NCBI GenBank assembly: GCA_017481065.1
Contig: JAFUPT010000073.1
Location: 1 to 9,540, forward strand
Reading direction: 5' to 3'
Length of the DNA: 9,540 bases
Origin: Clostridia bacterium
GTDB taxonomy: Bacteria > Bacillota_A > Clostridia > Christensenellales > Aristaeellaceae
A model generated the notes under the pieces. The model did not search any database. It was given only the letters and a program-made list of their open reading frames with translations, and had not been told where the DNA came from. The position numbers and the translations under genes were made by a program. Below, piece after piece: positions 1-5,665 of the stretch; position 1 is the first letter of the stretch, and every line of letters begins with the position of its first letter.

Positions 1-35
1 ATCATCAATTATTTTATTTTTGGAGGAATTTACCA

Positions 36-278
36 ATGGCAGTTAAGATCCGTCTGCGCCGCATGGGCGCCAAGAAGAACCCCTACTATCGTGTTGTTGT
101 CGCCGACAGCCGCTTCCCCCGCGACGGCCGTTTCATCGAAGAGATCGGCACCTATGATCCCACCAAGGAGCCCAGCGTTGTGGAGATCGACGCCGAGAAG
201 GCCAAGAAGTGGATCGCCAACGGCGCTCAGCCCACCGACACTGTCCGCGTTCTGCTGAAGAAGAAAGAGATCATCTGA
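36..278 (+). CDS. rpsP: 30S ribosomal protein S16
   Basis: This encodes a small ribosomal subunit protein of 80 residues, the usual length for bacterial S16, which binds 16S rRNA and helps 30S assembly. The N-terminus ([19 protein letters not shown], residues 1-19) and the following [19 protein letters not shown] and YDP segments are the typical S16 signature; the C-terminus ([14 protein letters not shown]) also fits. The start is fixed by GGAGG at 22-26, nine bases before ATG. khpA follows 28 bp after the stop, so the two are probably co-transcribed, as in many Bacillota where ffh-rpsP-khpA-rimM-trmD-rplS form an operon. The upstream part of that operon would lie outside the window. Identity is essentially certain. 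Confidence 0.98.
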   Translation: MAVKIRLRRMGAKKNPYYRVVVADSRFPRDGRFIEEIGTYDPTKEPSVVEIDAEKAKKWIANGAQPTDTVRVLLKKKEII

Positions 279-306
279 GGGAACCCTCATATTTAAGGAG
301 GCCCCA

Positions 307-540
307 ATGAAAGAACTTCTCATCACGCTGGCCGCCGGTCTTGTGGAAAATAAGGACGCAGTCAATGTGACCGTGGACGAGCCCAACGCCGAGGGCGTTG
401 TGGTCTACCATCTGACGGTGGCGGAAGAGGATATGGGCCGTGTCATCGGCAAGCAGGGCCGCATCGCCAAGGCTGTCCGCACCATCGTGAAGGCAGCCTC
501 TGCAAAGAGCTCCAAGCCGGTGTTCGTGGAAATCATCTGA
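307..540 (+). CDS. khpA: KH-domain RNA-binding protein KhpA (YlqC family)
   Basis: This is a 77-residue single KH-domain protein. The RNA-binding GxxG loop is visible as GKQG at residues 48-51 within RVIGKQGRIAKAVRTIVKAA, and the N-terminal KELLITLAAGLVENKDAV segment is typical of the family. In other Bacillota KhpA pairs with KhpB/Jag (two KH-type proteins) and affects cell-wall growth and small-RNA biology; that role is known from the family, not shown here. AAGGAGG at 295-301, five bases before ATG, supports the start. It follows rpsP directly, the conserved order, but the expected rimM, trmD and rplS do not follow. A strong terminator and a structured repeat come next instead. Confidence 0.96.
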   Translation: MKELLITLAAGLVENKDAVNVTVDEPNAEGVVVYHLTVAEEDMGRVIGKQGRIAKAVRTIVKAASAKSSKPVFVEII

Positions 541-552
541 TTTTCGTATTCC

Positions 553-588
553 AAAACCGCTGTGCGCGTCTGCGCAGGGCGGTTTTTT
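553..588 (+). terminator. Intrinsic terminator after rpsP-khpA
   Basis: AAAACCGC (553-560) pairs with GCGGTTTT (579-586). An inner stem, TGCGC (563-567) with GCGCA (572-576), extends it, and six T residues (583-588) follow. This is a textbook rho-independent terminator and ends the operon after khpA. Repeat copy A starts at the next base. Confidence 0.9.
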
Positions 589-813
589 CTTAGGGGCTTT
601 GCCCCTAAGAACCCCACCCAAGGGACGCTGTCCCTTGGGGAACCCAGCCAAGGGGGATGATCCCCCTTGGAACCCTCAGTATGCGACGCTTCGCGTCGCT
701 AAAAAATATTGCAACGCGAAGCGTTGCTTACAGAGGGGTGCAGGGGAAATCATTTCCCCTGCCGGGTTCTCGGGGCAGAGCCCTGAGCGGGGTTTCAGGG
801 GCAGCGCCCCTGA
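589..813 (+). repeat. Multi-hairpin quasi-palindromic repeat, copy A
   Basis: Eight consecutive hairpins each have a 3-nt loop: 589-609 (9 bp), 617-639 (10 bp), 648-670 (10 bp), 683-699 (7 bp), 711-727 (7 bp), 740-762 (10 bp), 769-787 (8 bp with one G-T pair) and 795-813 (8 bp). The linkers also pair in nested order: AACCCC 610-615 with GGGGTT 789-794, AACCC 641-645 with GGGTT 764-768, and CCCTC 673-677 with GAGGG 733-737, closing on an A/T-rich centre at 700-710. Left and right halves are roughly reverse complements (loops tga and tca in the matching hairpins). The stretch fills the khpA to nucleoside hydrolase gap and has no credible gene. The rest of the gap (814-859) shows only the next gene's ribosome binding site. 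The hairpins lack T-tracts, so they are not simple terminators. Confidence 0.9.
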
Positions 814-859
814 CGTCCCCCAACCTTCTTCCCCAAAACTACCCGATGGAGGTAATCTC

Positions 860-1804
860 ATGTACAATCTCATCCTTGACTGCGATCCCGGCCATGACGA
901 CGCCATTGCCATGCTGCTGGCCTGCCGTGCCGATAATATCAGGCTGCTCGGCGTCACCACTGTCGCGGGCAACAGCTTAATTGATCATGTAACCAACAAT
1001 GCCATCCGGGTGCTGGAGTACGCGGGCGTGGAGGGCGTCGGGGTGTATGAAGGCGCCGGCCGGCCCATGATGAAGGGCCTCTACCGCAAAACCGGCGTCG
1101 CCATCCATGGCGAGGATGGCCTGGGCGGCCCGGTCATTCCCAAGGCTGCCGGCCAAAAGCAGAAAGAGCACGCCGTTGAATTCATCCTGCGTACCCTGCG
1201 CACCAGCAGCGAAAAGGTCACCATCGTCGCCGTGGGGCCGCTCACCAATATCGCCATGGCCCTTACCCAGGCGAGCGAAGCGGAAAAGGCCAATATCGAT
1301 CGCATCGTAATCATGGGCGGCGCCATCTATACGCCGGGCAACGTGTCCTCCGCCCAGGAATTCAATATCTACCAGGACCCCGAAGCGGCAAAAATCGTGC
1401 TGCAGAGCGGCTGCCTGATTTATCTGAATACCCTGGATATCTCCATGAAGGCCGTGTTTCACCGGGAAGATAAGGAGCGCCTGCGCGCCAAGGGCGGCAA
1501 AATCCCCACCTTCGTTGCGGAGCTGCTGGATTTCTTCGGCGGCACCTATGAGGATACCTTCCAGTTTGCCGATTGCCCCGTTCATGATGCCCTGTGCGTG
1601 GGCATGCTGATAGATGATACCCTGATCCAGCACCAGCATACCTTCGTGGATATTTCCTGCGCGGATGACCTCACCCGCGGCGAAACCGTGGCGGATATCT
1701 GGGGCCTCATGGAAAAGGAACCCAATTGCTATATCTCCACCCGGGTGGATCGGGAGAAATTTGTGGATATGATCATCGATCATATGTCCAGGTACAATGC
1801 CTGA
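860..1804 (+). CDS. Inosine-uridine preferring nucleoside hydrolase family protein
   Basis: This 314-residue protein is predicted to cleave the N-glycosidic bond of ribonucleosides, giving free base and ribose, a cytoplasmic salvage step. Family hallmarks are the N-terminal calcium-binding motif LDCDPGHDDAIA (Asp7, Asp9, Asp13, Asp14), VAVGPLTNIA (residues 124-132), the GGAIYTPGN and EFNIYQDPEAA segments (153-177), and CPVHDAL (239-245), where His242 and Asp243 match the catalytic histidine and calcium-ligand aspartate. Length is normal. The open frame runs upstream to 599, but that part lies in repeat copy A; the true ATG at 860 has GGAGG at 848-852, a conserved N-terminus and seven-base spacing. 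Substrate preference (purine, pyrimidine or both) cannot be read from the sequence. No clear promoter or terminator is visible beside it, and it appears to stand alone. Confidence 0.95.
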   Translation: MYNLILDCDPGHDDAIAMLLACRADNIRLLGVTTVAGNSLIDHVTNNAIRVLEYAGVEGVGVYEGAGRPMMKGLYRKTGVAIHGEDGLGGPVIPKAAGQKQKEHAVEFILRTLRTSSEKVTIVAVGPLTNIAMALTQASEAEKANIDRIVIMGGAIYTPGNVSSAQEFNIYQDPEAAKIVLQSGCLIYLNTLDISMKAVFHREDKERLRAKGGKIPTFVAELLDFFGGTYEDTFQFADCPVHDALCVGMLIDDTLIQHQHTFVDISCADDLTRGETVADIWGLMEKEPNCYISTRVDREKFVDMIIDHMSRYNA

Positions 1805-1840
1805 ATTCCCCGCAAACGGCTTTTCGGAGATTTAGATAAA

Positions 1841-1856
1841 GTTAGGAAAAACTAAC
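1841..1856. promoter_or_regulatory. Perfect inverted repeat upstream of the ferredoxin promoter (candidate operator)
   Basis: GTTAG (1841-1845), a six-base A-rich spacer, then CTAAC (1852-1856) form a perfect dyad whose half-site centres are about one helical turn apart. It ends three bases before the -35 box of the ferredoxin promoter. The TTAG/CTAA half-sites are loosely like iron- or manganese-responsive DtxR-family sites, but the match is partial, so the regulator is unknown. The arms are too AT-rich to be a convincing terminator for the upstream gene. Confidence 0.4.
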
Positions 1857-1859
1857 GTA

Positions 1860-1888
1860 TTGCTTTTTTCTTTCTTTGGGAGTATAAT
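1860..1888 (+). promoter_or_regulatory. Sigma-A-type promoter of the ferredoxin gene
   Basis: A -35 box TTGCTT (1860-1865) and a perfect -10 box TATAAT (1883-1888) are 17 bp apart, the ideal spacing. The region is AT-rich and lies 31 bp upstream of the ferredoxin ATG, giving a short leader of roughly 20-25 nt that carries GGAGG (1904-1908). Confidence 0.85.
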
Positions 1889-1918
1889 AGTCACATAAAA
1901 ATTTGGAGGTGTACTCTA

Positions 1919-2089
1919 ATGGCTTATAAGATTTCTGACGAATGCGTAATGTGCGGTGCTTGTGTTGAAGAATGCCCCGTAAATGCTATCTCTGAAGGCG
2001 AAGGCAAGTATGTGATCGACGCTGATACCTGCATTTCCTGCGGTTCCTGCGAAGGCGTTTGCCCCGTTGGCGCTCCCGCCGAGGAATAA
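1919..2089 (+). CDS. 2[4Fe-4S] clostridial-type ferredoxin
   Basis: This 56-residue electron carrier has the classic double motif: [12 protein letters not shown] (Cys9, 12, 15, 19) and [12 protein letters not shown] (Cys38, 41, 44, 48). Each CxxCxxC plus distal Cys-Pro set binds two low-potential [4Fe-4S] clusters by exchanging the fourth cysteine. Length and layout match small clostridial ferredoxins that serve pyruvate:ferredoxin oxidoreductase and hydrogenases; its partners are not in this window. The ATG has GGAGG at 1904-1908. Codon use is T-richer (GTT, GCT, TCT) than in the next operon, as often seen in highly expressed genes, and the near-consensus promoter agrees with strong expression. 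It is transcribed alone, with a terminator just after the stop. Confidence 0.97.
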   Translation: MAYKISDECVMCGACVEECPVNAISEGEGKYVIDADTCISCGSCEGVCPVGAPAEE

Positions 2090-2112
2090 TCTCCGGCCCA
2101 GAGCAAAAGAAG

Positions 2113-2150
2113 CGGCCTCCATCGATGATTTCGAGGGAGACCGTTTTTTT
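2113..2150 (+). terminator. Intrinsic terminator after the ferredoxin
   Basis: CGGCCTCC (2113-2120) pairs with GGAGACCG (2136-2143), with a single C-A mismatch and a 15-nt loop, followed by seven T residues (2144-2150). It separates the ferredoxin from the next gene, whose ribosome binding site begins at 2157. No promoter for that next gene is evident in the short gap, so some read-through may be needed. Confidence 0.75.
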
Positions 2151-2166
2151 CATTTCAGGAGGAAAC

Positions 2167-2973
2167 ATGCGCGCAACCGTATTGATCGATAACCTCGCCC
2201 AGGAAAGGCTCGCCTGCGAGTGGGGCCTGTCGGTGCATATCGCATACAAAGGCAAAAATATCCTGCTGGATGCAGGCACTACGGGCAGCTTCGCGGATAA
2301 CGCGAAAGAGCTGGGCATAGATCTCGCCGCCGTGGATCTGGCGGTGCTCTCCCATGCCCATTATGACCATGCCAACGGCCTCGACCGCTTCTTCCGGCTC
2401 AATTCCATCGCCCCGGTTTACATTGCCGAAGAAGCCCGGGAAAACTGCTATAGCTGGAAGAAATTCCTGCCCAGGTACAATGGCCTCCGCCGCGGCATGC
2501 TCCGGGACCATGCCGCCCGCTTCATCCGCAGCAGCGGCGAAATCCTGCCCGGCGCGCATCTCCTGCCCCATGGCGCGCCCTTTTTCCCGGAAATGGGCAG
2601 AACCAATGCCCTCTATGTGCGCCGCGGCCTGCGCATGCTGCCGGATGATTTCCGCCATGAGCATAGCCTGGTTCTCGAAACTCCGTCCGGCCTCGCCGTC
2701 TTCTCAAGCTGCTCCCATGCCGGGCCGGATGTGGTCATTCGCGAAGTCCAATCCGCCTTTCCCGGTCAGAAAATCCGCGCCATCATCGGCGGCTTCCATC
2801 TCTACCGCACGCCGGAGCCCGAAATCCGCGCCCTCGCATGCAGGATTCGCTCCCTCGGCGTCGAATCGATTATCACAGGCCATTGCACCGGTTCCGCCGC
2901 CTTCGAAATCCTCCGCGGTGAGCTCGGCCTCTCCGTCCAACAGATGTACACCGGCATGATCATCAATCTTTGA
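2167..2973 (+). CDS. Metallo-beta-lactamase-fold metallohydrolase (COG1237-like)
   Basis: This 268-residue protein has the MBL metal-binding motif SHAHYDHANG (His63, His65, Asp67, His68), preceded by LLDAGTTGS (33-41). Later ligand candidates are His184 in SCSHAG (181-186), His211 in GGFHL (208-212) and the C-terminal TGHCTG (237-242). The paired SCSHAG, GGFHL and GHCTG blocks resemble the group annotated as 7,8-dihydropterin-6-methyl-4-(ribofuranosyl)aminobenzene-5'-phosphate synthase. That archaeal function is unlikely to carry over, so the substrate is unknown. No signal peptide is seen; it is probably cytoplasmic. The ATG at 2167 is chosen over longer in-frame starts because AGGAGG (2157-2162) lies just before it and the upstream part overlaps the ferredoxin gene. 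It begins a three-gene operon, with the next ORF 11 bp after the stop. Confidence 0.88.
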   Translation: MRATVLIDNLAQERLACEWGLSVHIAYKGKNILLDAGTTGSFADNAKELGIDLAAVDLAVLSHAHYDHANGLDRFFRLNSIAPVYIAEEARENCYSWKKFLPRYNGLRRGMLRDHAARFIRSSGEILPGAHLLPHGAPFFPEMGRTNALYVRRGLRMLPDDFRHEHSLVLETPSGLAVFSSCSHAGPDVVIREVQSAFPGQKIRAIIGGFHLYRTPEPEIRALACRIRSLGVESIITGHCTGSAAFEILRGELGLSVQQMYTGMIINL

Positions 2974-2984
2974 GGTATCTTCCC

Positions 2985-3458
2985 ATGAAAAAAACCATTC
3001 CCCAGGTGGAAATCCGCGTCCTGAACGCCGGCAAGCTCCATGGCTTCCTCGGCCAAACCACCCCCGAAACCCTCCGCAAGGATATCCCCGCCCTTTCCGC
3101 CCGCTATCATTCCCTGCTGGAAAGCCGCGCGGGCCATCTCCTGCCCCTCTATGTCCTCACCCGCGATCCCGATCCCTCCGGCCGCTGCACCCTCTTCTTC
3201 GGCGGTCCCAAGCCCCATCCCGGCCTCGAATCCATCGAAATGCCCGCCGGGCCCTATGCCCGTATCGTCGTGCGCCCGAAATATGGCCTCTTCTGGGATA
3301 AAGCCATCGCCGAAACCAAGCAATGGTTCTATTCCCAGTGGCTCCCCAATAGCCCCTACCGCGCCCTCGATATCATCTTCGAACATCATACCGAGCATAC
3401 CACCGCCAAGCAGCCCACCCTCGAGCTCTTCTTCGCCCTCGAAAAAATTCAAAAATAA
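2985..3458 (+). CDS. GyrI-like / AraC-type effector-binding domain protein
   Basis: This 157-residue protein looks like a stand-alone effector-binding domain of the GyrI/SOUL type found at the C-terminus of AraC and MerR regulators. Supporting features are the N-terminal IPQVEIRVLNAGKLHGFLG strand, the central ...YARIVVRPKYGLFWDKAIAETKQWFYSQWLPNS segment (roughly 92-124; the helix and LPNS turn are typical), and a C-terminal LELFFALEKIQ strand. No helix-turn-helix is present, so it is likely a ligand-binding or sequestering protein rather than a DNA-binding regulator. The start at ATG 2985 is preferred to TTG 2970 because GAGG (2972-2975) lies nine bases ahead; that motif overlaps the stop of the MBL gene, which suggests translational coupling. 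Codons are strikingly C-ending. Family assignment is moderate; the ligand is unknown. Confidence 0.7.
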   Translation: MKKTIPQVEIRVLNAGKLHGFLGQTTPETLRKDIPALSARYHSLLESRAGHLLPLYVLTRDPDPSGRCTLFFGGPKPHPGLESIEMPAGPYARIVVRPKYGLFWDKAIAETKQWFYSQWLPNSPYRALDIIFEHHTEHTTAKQPTLELFFALEKIQK

Positions 3459-3511
3459 TGTCATATCTCCCCGAATCCTGCATATACTTCTATCACAGGA
3501 GGTATATTACC

Positions 3512-3682
3512 ATGGAAAAAAACTATCAGGACACCGCCCGCCGCATCGAATCCGTTCGCAAGCTCTATTCCCAGATCGGCCAACCCCTTCCCGCATCCAT
3601 CATCGTCGATCTCTATCGCCATCTCCCCAAAATTCCCACCCCCACCCCCGAAAAAAAGGCCAAAATACCCAAGCAAGCCTGA
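3512..3682 (+). CDS. Small hypothetical protein (56 aa)
   Basis: I do not recognise this protein. It has 56 residues: a charged, probably helical N-terminal part (EKNYQDTARRIESVRKLYSQ), a short hydrophobic stretch (LPASIIVDLYRHL), and a Pro/Lys-rich tail (PKIPTPTPEKKAKIPKQA). It has no signal peptide, membrane segment or cysteines. A near-perfect AGGAGG (3497-3502) nine bases before ATG makes translation very likely. It lies 53 bp after the effector-binding gene and directly before a strong terminator, so it is the last gene of the operon that begins with the MBL-fold enzyme. Codon use (ATC, CCC, CTC) matches its two neighbours, which supports a real gene of the same origin. Confidence 0.7.
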   Translation: MEKNYQDTARRIESVRKLYSQIGQPLPASIIVDLYRHLPKIPTPTPEKKAKIPKQA

Positions 3683-3693
3683 TTTTCCCATCC

Positions 3694-3718
3694 AGCCGGC
3701 CCAGCGCCGGCTTTTTTT
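3694..3718 (+). terminator. Intrinsic terminator of the MBL operon
   Basis: AGCCGGC (3694-3700) and GCCGGCT (3706-3712) form a perfect 7-bp stem with a five-base loop, followed by seven T residues (3712-3718). This is a strong rho-independent terminator that ends the MBL/GyrI-like/small-protein operon. Confidence 0.92.
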
Positions 3719-3772
3719 CACCCATAATTTGTTACAAAAGTAATATAAAAGCCTTAAATATCTGAATAATGC

Positions 3773-3800
3773 TTGATTTTCGCATCAAATGAGTTTAAAT
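3773..3800 (+). promoter_or_regulatory. Possible promoter of the SipW-type protein gene
   Basis: TTGATT (3773-3778) and TTAAAT (3795-3800) are 16 bp apart in a very AT-rich stretch after the previous terminator. The match is moderate and other AT-rich hexamers nearby could serve instead. If correct, transcription starts near 3807 and the mRNA has a leader of about 87 nt that contains the structured element at 3812-3868. Confidence 0.4.
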
Positions 3801-3811
3801 TATGTTATGTC

Positions 3812-3868
3812 TGATATAGTTTCAGTACCATTATATGGTGCAAACGGGGACGCCCGTTTACATAATCA
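3812..3868 (+). promoter_or_regulatory. Structured 5' leader: possible three-way junction
   Basis: Two hairpins abut without a gap: GTACCAT (3825-3831) with ATGGTGC (3835-3841, one G-T pair, loop TAT), and AAACGGG (3842-3848) with CCCGTTT (3853-3859, loop GACG). An outer helix may close them: TGATAT (3812-3817) with ATCA (3865-3868) plus AT (3862-3863), bulging A3864. The element ends 25 bp before the ATG, and there is no T-tract, so it is not a terminator. It could affect mRNA stability or translation. I cannot assign it to a known riboswitch class. Confidence 0.45.
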
Positions 3869-3893
3869 AGACAACGGAAGCGAGGAACTGAAT

Positions 3894-5408
3894 ATGAAAA
3901 GAATTCTGGCAATGGTCATCAGCGTTGCTCTTGTTGCAACGATGGCCATCACCGGCAGCGTCGCCTATTTGCAGGCAGAAGACGGTGCCGTCAACACCAT
4001 GGTCATGGGCAATGTTGATATTGAACAGCTCGAGTATGAGCGTGTAGTTGAAGACGGTGCCTGGGTATCCACTGGCGAAACCGATAAGTACGGTTACACC
4101 CCTGATAAGATTCAGCCTTTCACCAATGGTACGAAGCCCCTGTATCCCGCAGTTTTTGCTGATGGAGACATTAAGTGGGATGACCGTAATGGTTCTCAGG
4201 CTACATCGGGTGAAGGCAGCCATCAGCAGTCTTGGGACCAGGTTGGCGCATCTGGTTCCAGCCCGCTGTTCGACGACAGCGTGAAGAATGTTGTTGATAA
4301 GTTCGTATTCGTGAAGAATACTGGCAAGAGCGATGCTTATGTACGCACTTGGATTGCACTTGAACAGGGCAGCATCGCAGCTGATAACTTCCATGATGTA
4401 ATTATGACCAACTCCGATTTGGATCATTGGTCTTGGGAAGTTGATGATACTGGCGTAGTAATTGATGGCAACACTTACGTTGTATGGTGTGCCACTTACC
4501 TCGGCCCGAAGAGCAATCCCACTGGCATTCTTGCCCCCAACACCGTTTCTTATCCCAGCCTGCTGCAGGTTTACATGACCCCCGAAGCCACCAATGAAGA
4601 TTGCGCAGCAATCGATGGTAACGGCAATGGTTCCTATGATATCCTGGTGTTCTCTCAGGCCGTTCAGTCCATGGGCTTTGCTGATGCAAAAACCGCTCTG
4701 AATGAGGCCTTTGGTGAAGAACATCCTTGGCAGGGTGAAGATGTTCCGTCCATTCCTGCTGTTGTTGAAGATGCAGATGGATTGATCGAAGCACTGGAAA
4801 GTGACAAGGATGTTATCATGACTGATGACATCAAGATTGATCCCGCTGGCATGAGCAACGCCTATGGCACCACTGGTATCAACGTAAAGAACGGCCAGAC
4901 CATTGATGGCCGCGGCAACACCCTCGACATCAAGGGCGCAGGCGGCACTTGGGACTCCGGTATCAACACCACCGGCGGCACCATTAAGAACCTCACTGTC
5001 ACCGGTTCCTTCCGTGGTATCTTCATCAACCACAACAGCGAACACAGCGAGCGAGTCATTCTTGAAAATGTCACCACTGATGGCACTGTCTACACCATCA
5101 GCTGCGACCAGGGTAGCAATAAGGGCTTGACCGCTACCAACTGCACCTTTAAGGGCTGGACCAGCTATGCTGCAACCCTTGGCGATGCAAAGTTTGTTGA
5201 CTGCTACTTCGGCGAGGGAAGTGGTTATGCTTTCTGCCGTCCCTATGCTCCCACTGAGTTCGTAGACTGCAAATTTGAAGCAGGTTTCGAAATGGATCCC
5301 CGTGCGGCGGTCACCTTCGAAAACTGTACGCTGGATGGCGTAGCTCTTACCGCAGATAATCTGGCTACTCTGGTAACCAGCAATATCGCCAACGCAACTG
5401 TAAAGTAA
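3894..5408 (+). CDS. Secreted SipW-type (TasA/CalY-like) protein with C-terminal beta-helix
   Basis: This 504-residue exported protein has a signal peptide: MKR, hydrophobic residues 4-21, then GSVAYLQAEDGAVNTMVMGN (21-40). The AYL...NTM.MGN pattern after the hydrophobic core is typical of signal peptides cut by SipW-type peptidases and of the TasA/camelysin group. Residues about 135-157 (DKFVFVKNTGKSDAYVRTWIALE) match that family's beta-sandwich. From about 290 the protein changes to a probable right-handed beta-helix: VEDADGLIEALES, then repeated strands such as GQTIDGRGNTLDI, GGTIKNLTVTG, VILENVTTDG, LTATNCTFKG, AKFVDCYFG and VTFENCTLDG. No LPXTG anchor or transmembrane tail is seen, so it is secreted or assembled at the surface. 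The ATG at 3894 (GAGGAA 3882-3887) precedes the signal peptide; upstream in-frame ATGs lie in the leader. Codons are T/A-richer than in neighbouring genes. Exact function is unknown. Confidence 0.82.
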   Translation: MKRILAMVISVALVATMAITGSVAYLQAEDGAVNTMVMGNVDIEQLEYERVVEDGAWVSTGETDKYGYTPDKIQPFTNGTKPLYPAVFADGDIKWDDRNGSQATSGEGSHQQSWDQVGASGSSPLFDDSVKNVVDKFVFVKNTGKSDAYVRTWIALEQGSIAADNFHDVIMTNSDLDHWSWEVDDTGVVIDGNTYVVWCATYLGPKSNPTGILAPNTVSYPSLLQVYMTPEATNEDCAAIDGNGNGSYDILVFSQAVQSMGFADAKTALNEAFGEEHPWQGEDVPSIPAVVEDADGLIEALESDKDVIMTDDIKIDPAGMSNAYGTTGINVKNGQTIDGRGNTLDIKGAGGTWDSGINTTGGTIKNLTVTGSFRGIFINHNSEHSERVILENVTTDGTVYTISCDQGSNKGLTATNCTFKGWTSYAATLGDAKFVDCYFGEGSGYAFCRPYAPTEFVDCKFEAGFEMDPRAAVTFENCTLDGVALTADNLATLVTSNIANATVK

Positions 5409-5425
5409 TAATTTCCCCGTTCCTC

Positions 5426-5453
5426 AACCCACTCCTCACGGAGTGGGTTTTTT
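5426..5453 (+). terminator. Intrinsic terminator after the SipW-type gene
   Basis: AACCCACTCC (5426-5435) and GGAGTGGGTT (5440-5449) form a perfect 10-bp stem with a four-base loop (TCAC), followed by six T residues (5448-5453). It lies 17 bp after the stop codon. Between here and the prfC promoter (5454-5600) I see only AT-rich DNA and a weak dyad at 5509-5523. Confidence 0.93.
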
Positions 5454-5600
5454 CTCTCCAATTTTCTCATTTCCGGCTCCGCTTTTCTCCGCCGTTTCTA
5501 ACAAAAATGTATAGCAAATATACTATAAATATATGGTTCGTGTTATAAGATTTCCGTATTTTCCTGCCGCACAATTAACGCAAAACACCCCCCTCCGGGA

Positions 5601-5630
5601 TTGACATGCAATTGGCAAAAACGCTACAAT
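5601..5630 (+). promoter_or_regulatory. Sigma-A-type promoter of prfC
   Basis: A perfect -35 box TTGACA (5601-5606) and a -10 box TACAAT (5625-5630) are separated by 18 bp. Transcription would begin near 5637, giving a leader of about 30 nt that carries GGAGG (5654-5658). This is the only clear promoter before prfC and may also serve typA. Confidence 0.85.
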
Positions 5631-5665
5631 ATAAACTGTGAAAATGTAATGCTGGAGGAATGGGA

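Noticed and set aside
589..813. CRISPR array or tandem direct repeats
   Set aside because: Successive units are self-complementary hairpins of differing sequence, without identical repeats separated by unique spacers.
589..813. Integron attC site or IS-end array
   Set aside because: No integrase, transposase or attC core-site pattern is visible, and no target-site duplication could be identified around the copies.
599..859. Long N-terminal extension of the nucleoside hydrolase reading frame (87 codons upstream of 860)
   Set aside because: It runs through the hairpin repeat, has no ribosome binding site, and the enzyme's conserved N-terminus begins at the ATG at 860 with its own GGAGG.
977..1783. 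Minus-strand open frame opposite the nucleoside hydrolase
   Set aside because: It is a shadow of codon bias; the plus strand carries clear family motifs and a ribosome binding site.
3040..3765. Overlapping plus-strand frame in the region of the effector-binding gene
   Set aside because: Its product is almost only Pro, Ser and Ala, a frameshifted reading of C-rich codons, and it runs through a terminator.
3840..3860. Cyclic-di-GMP-I (GEMM) riboswitch, suggested by GCAAAC and GGACGC words
   Set aside because: The words occur, but they fall within one simple hairpin, and the GNRA-type hairpin and receptor helix of that aptamer are not present in the right order.
5509..5523. GTATA-5-TATAC dyad upstream of the prfC promoter as an operator
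   Set aside because: It is short, in very AT-rich DNA and about 80 bp upstream of the -35 box, so chance occurrence is likely.
5660..5665. ATG at 5660 as the prfC start
   Set aside because: It leaves only one base after GGAGG; the ATG at 5666 has normal spacing and fits the RF3 N-terminus.
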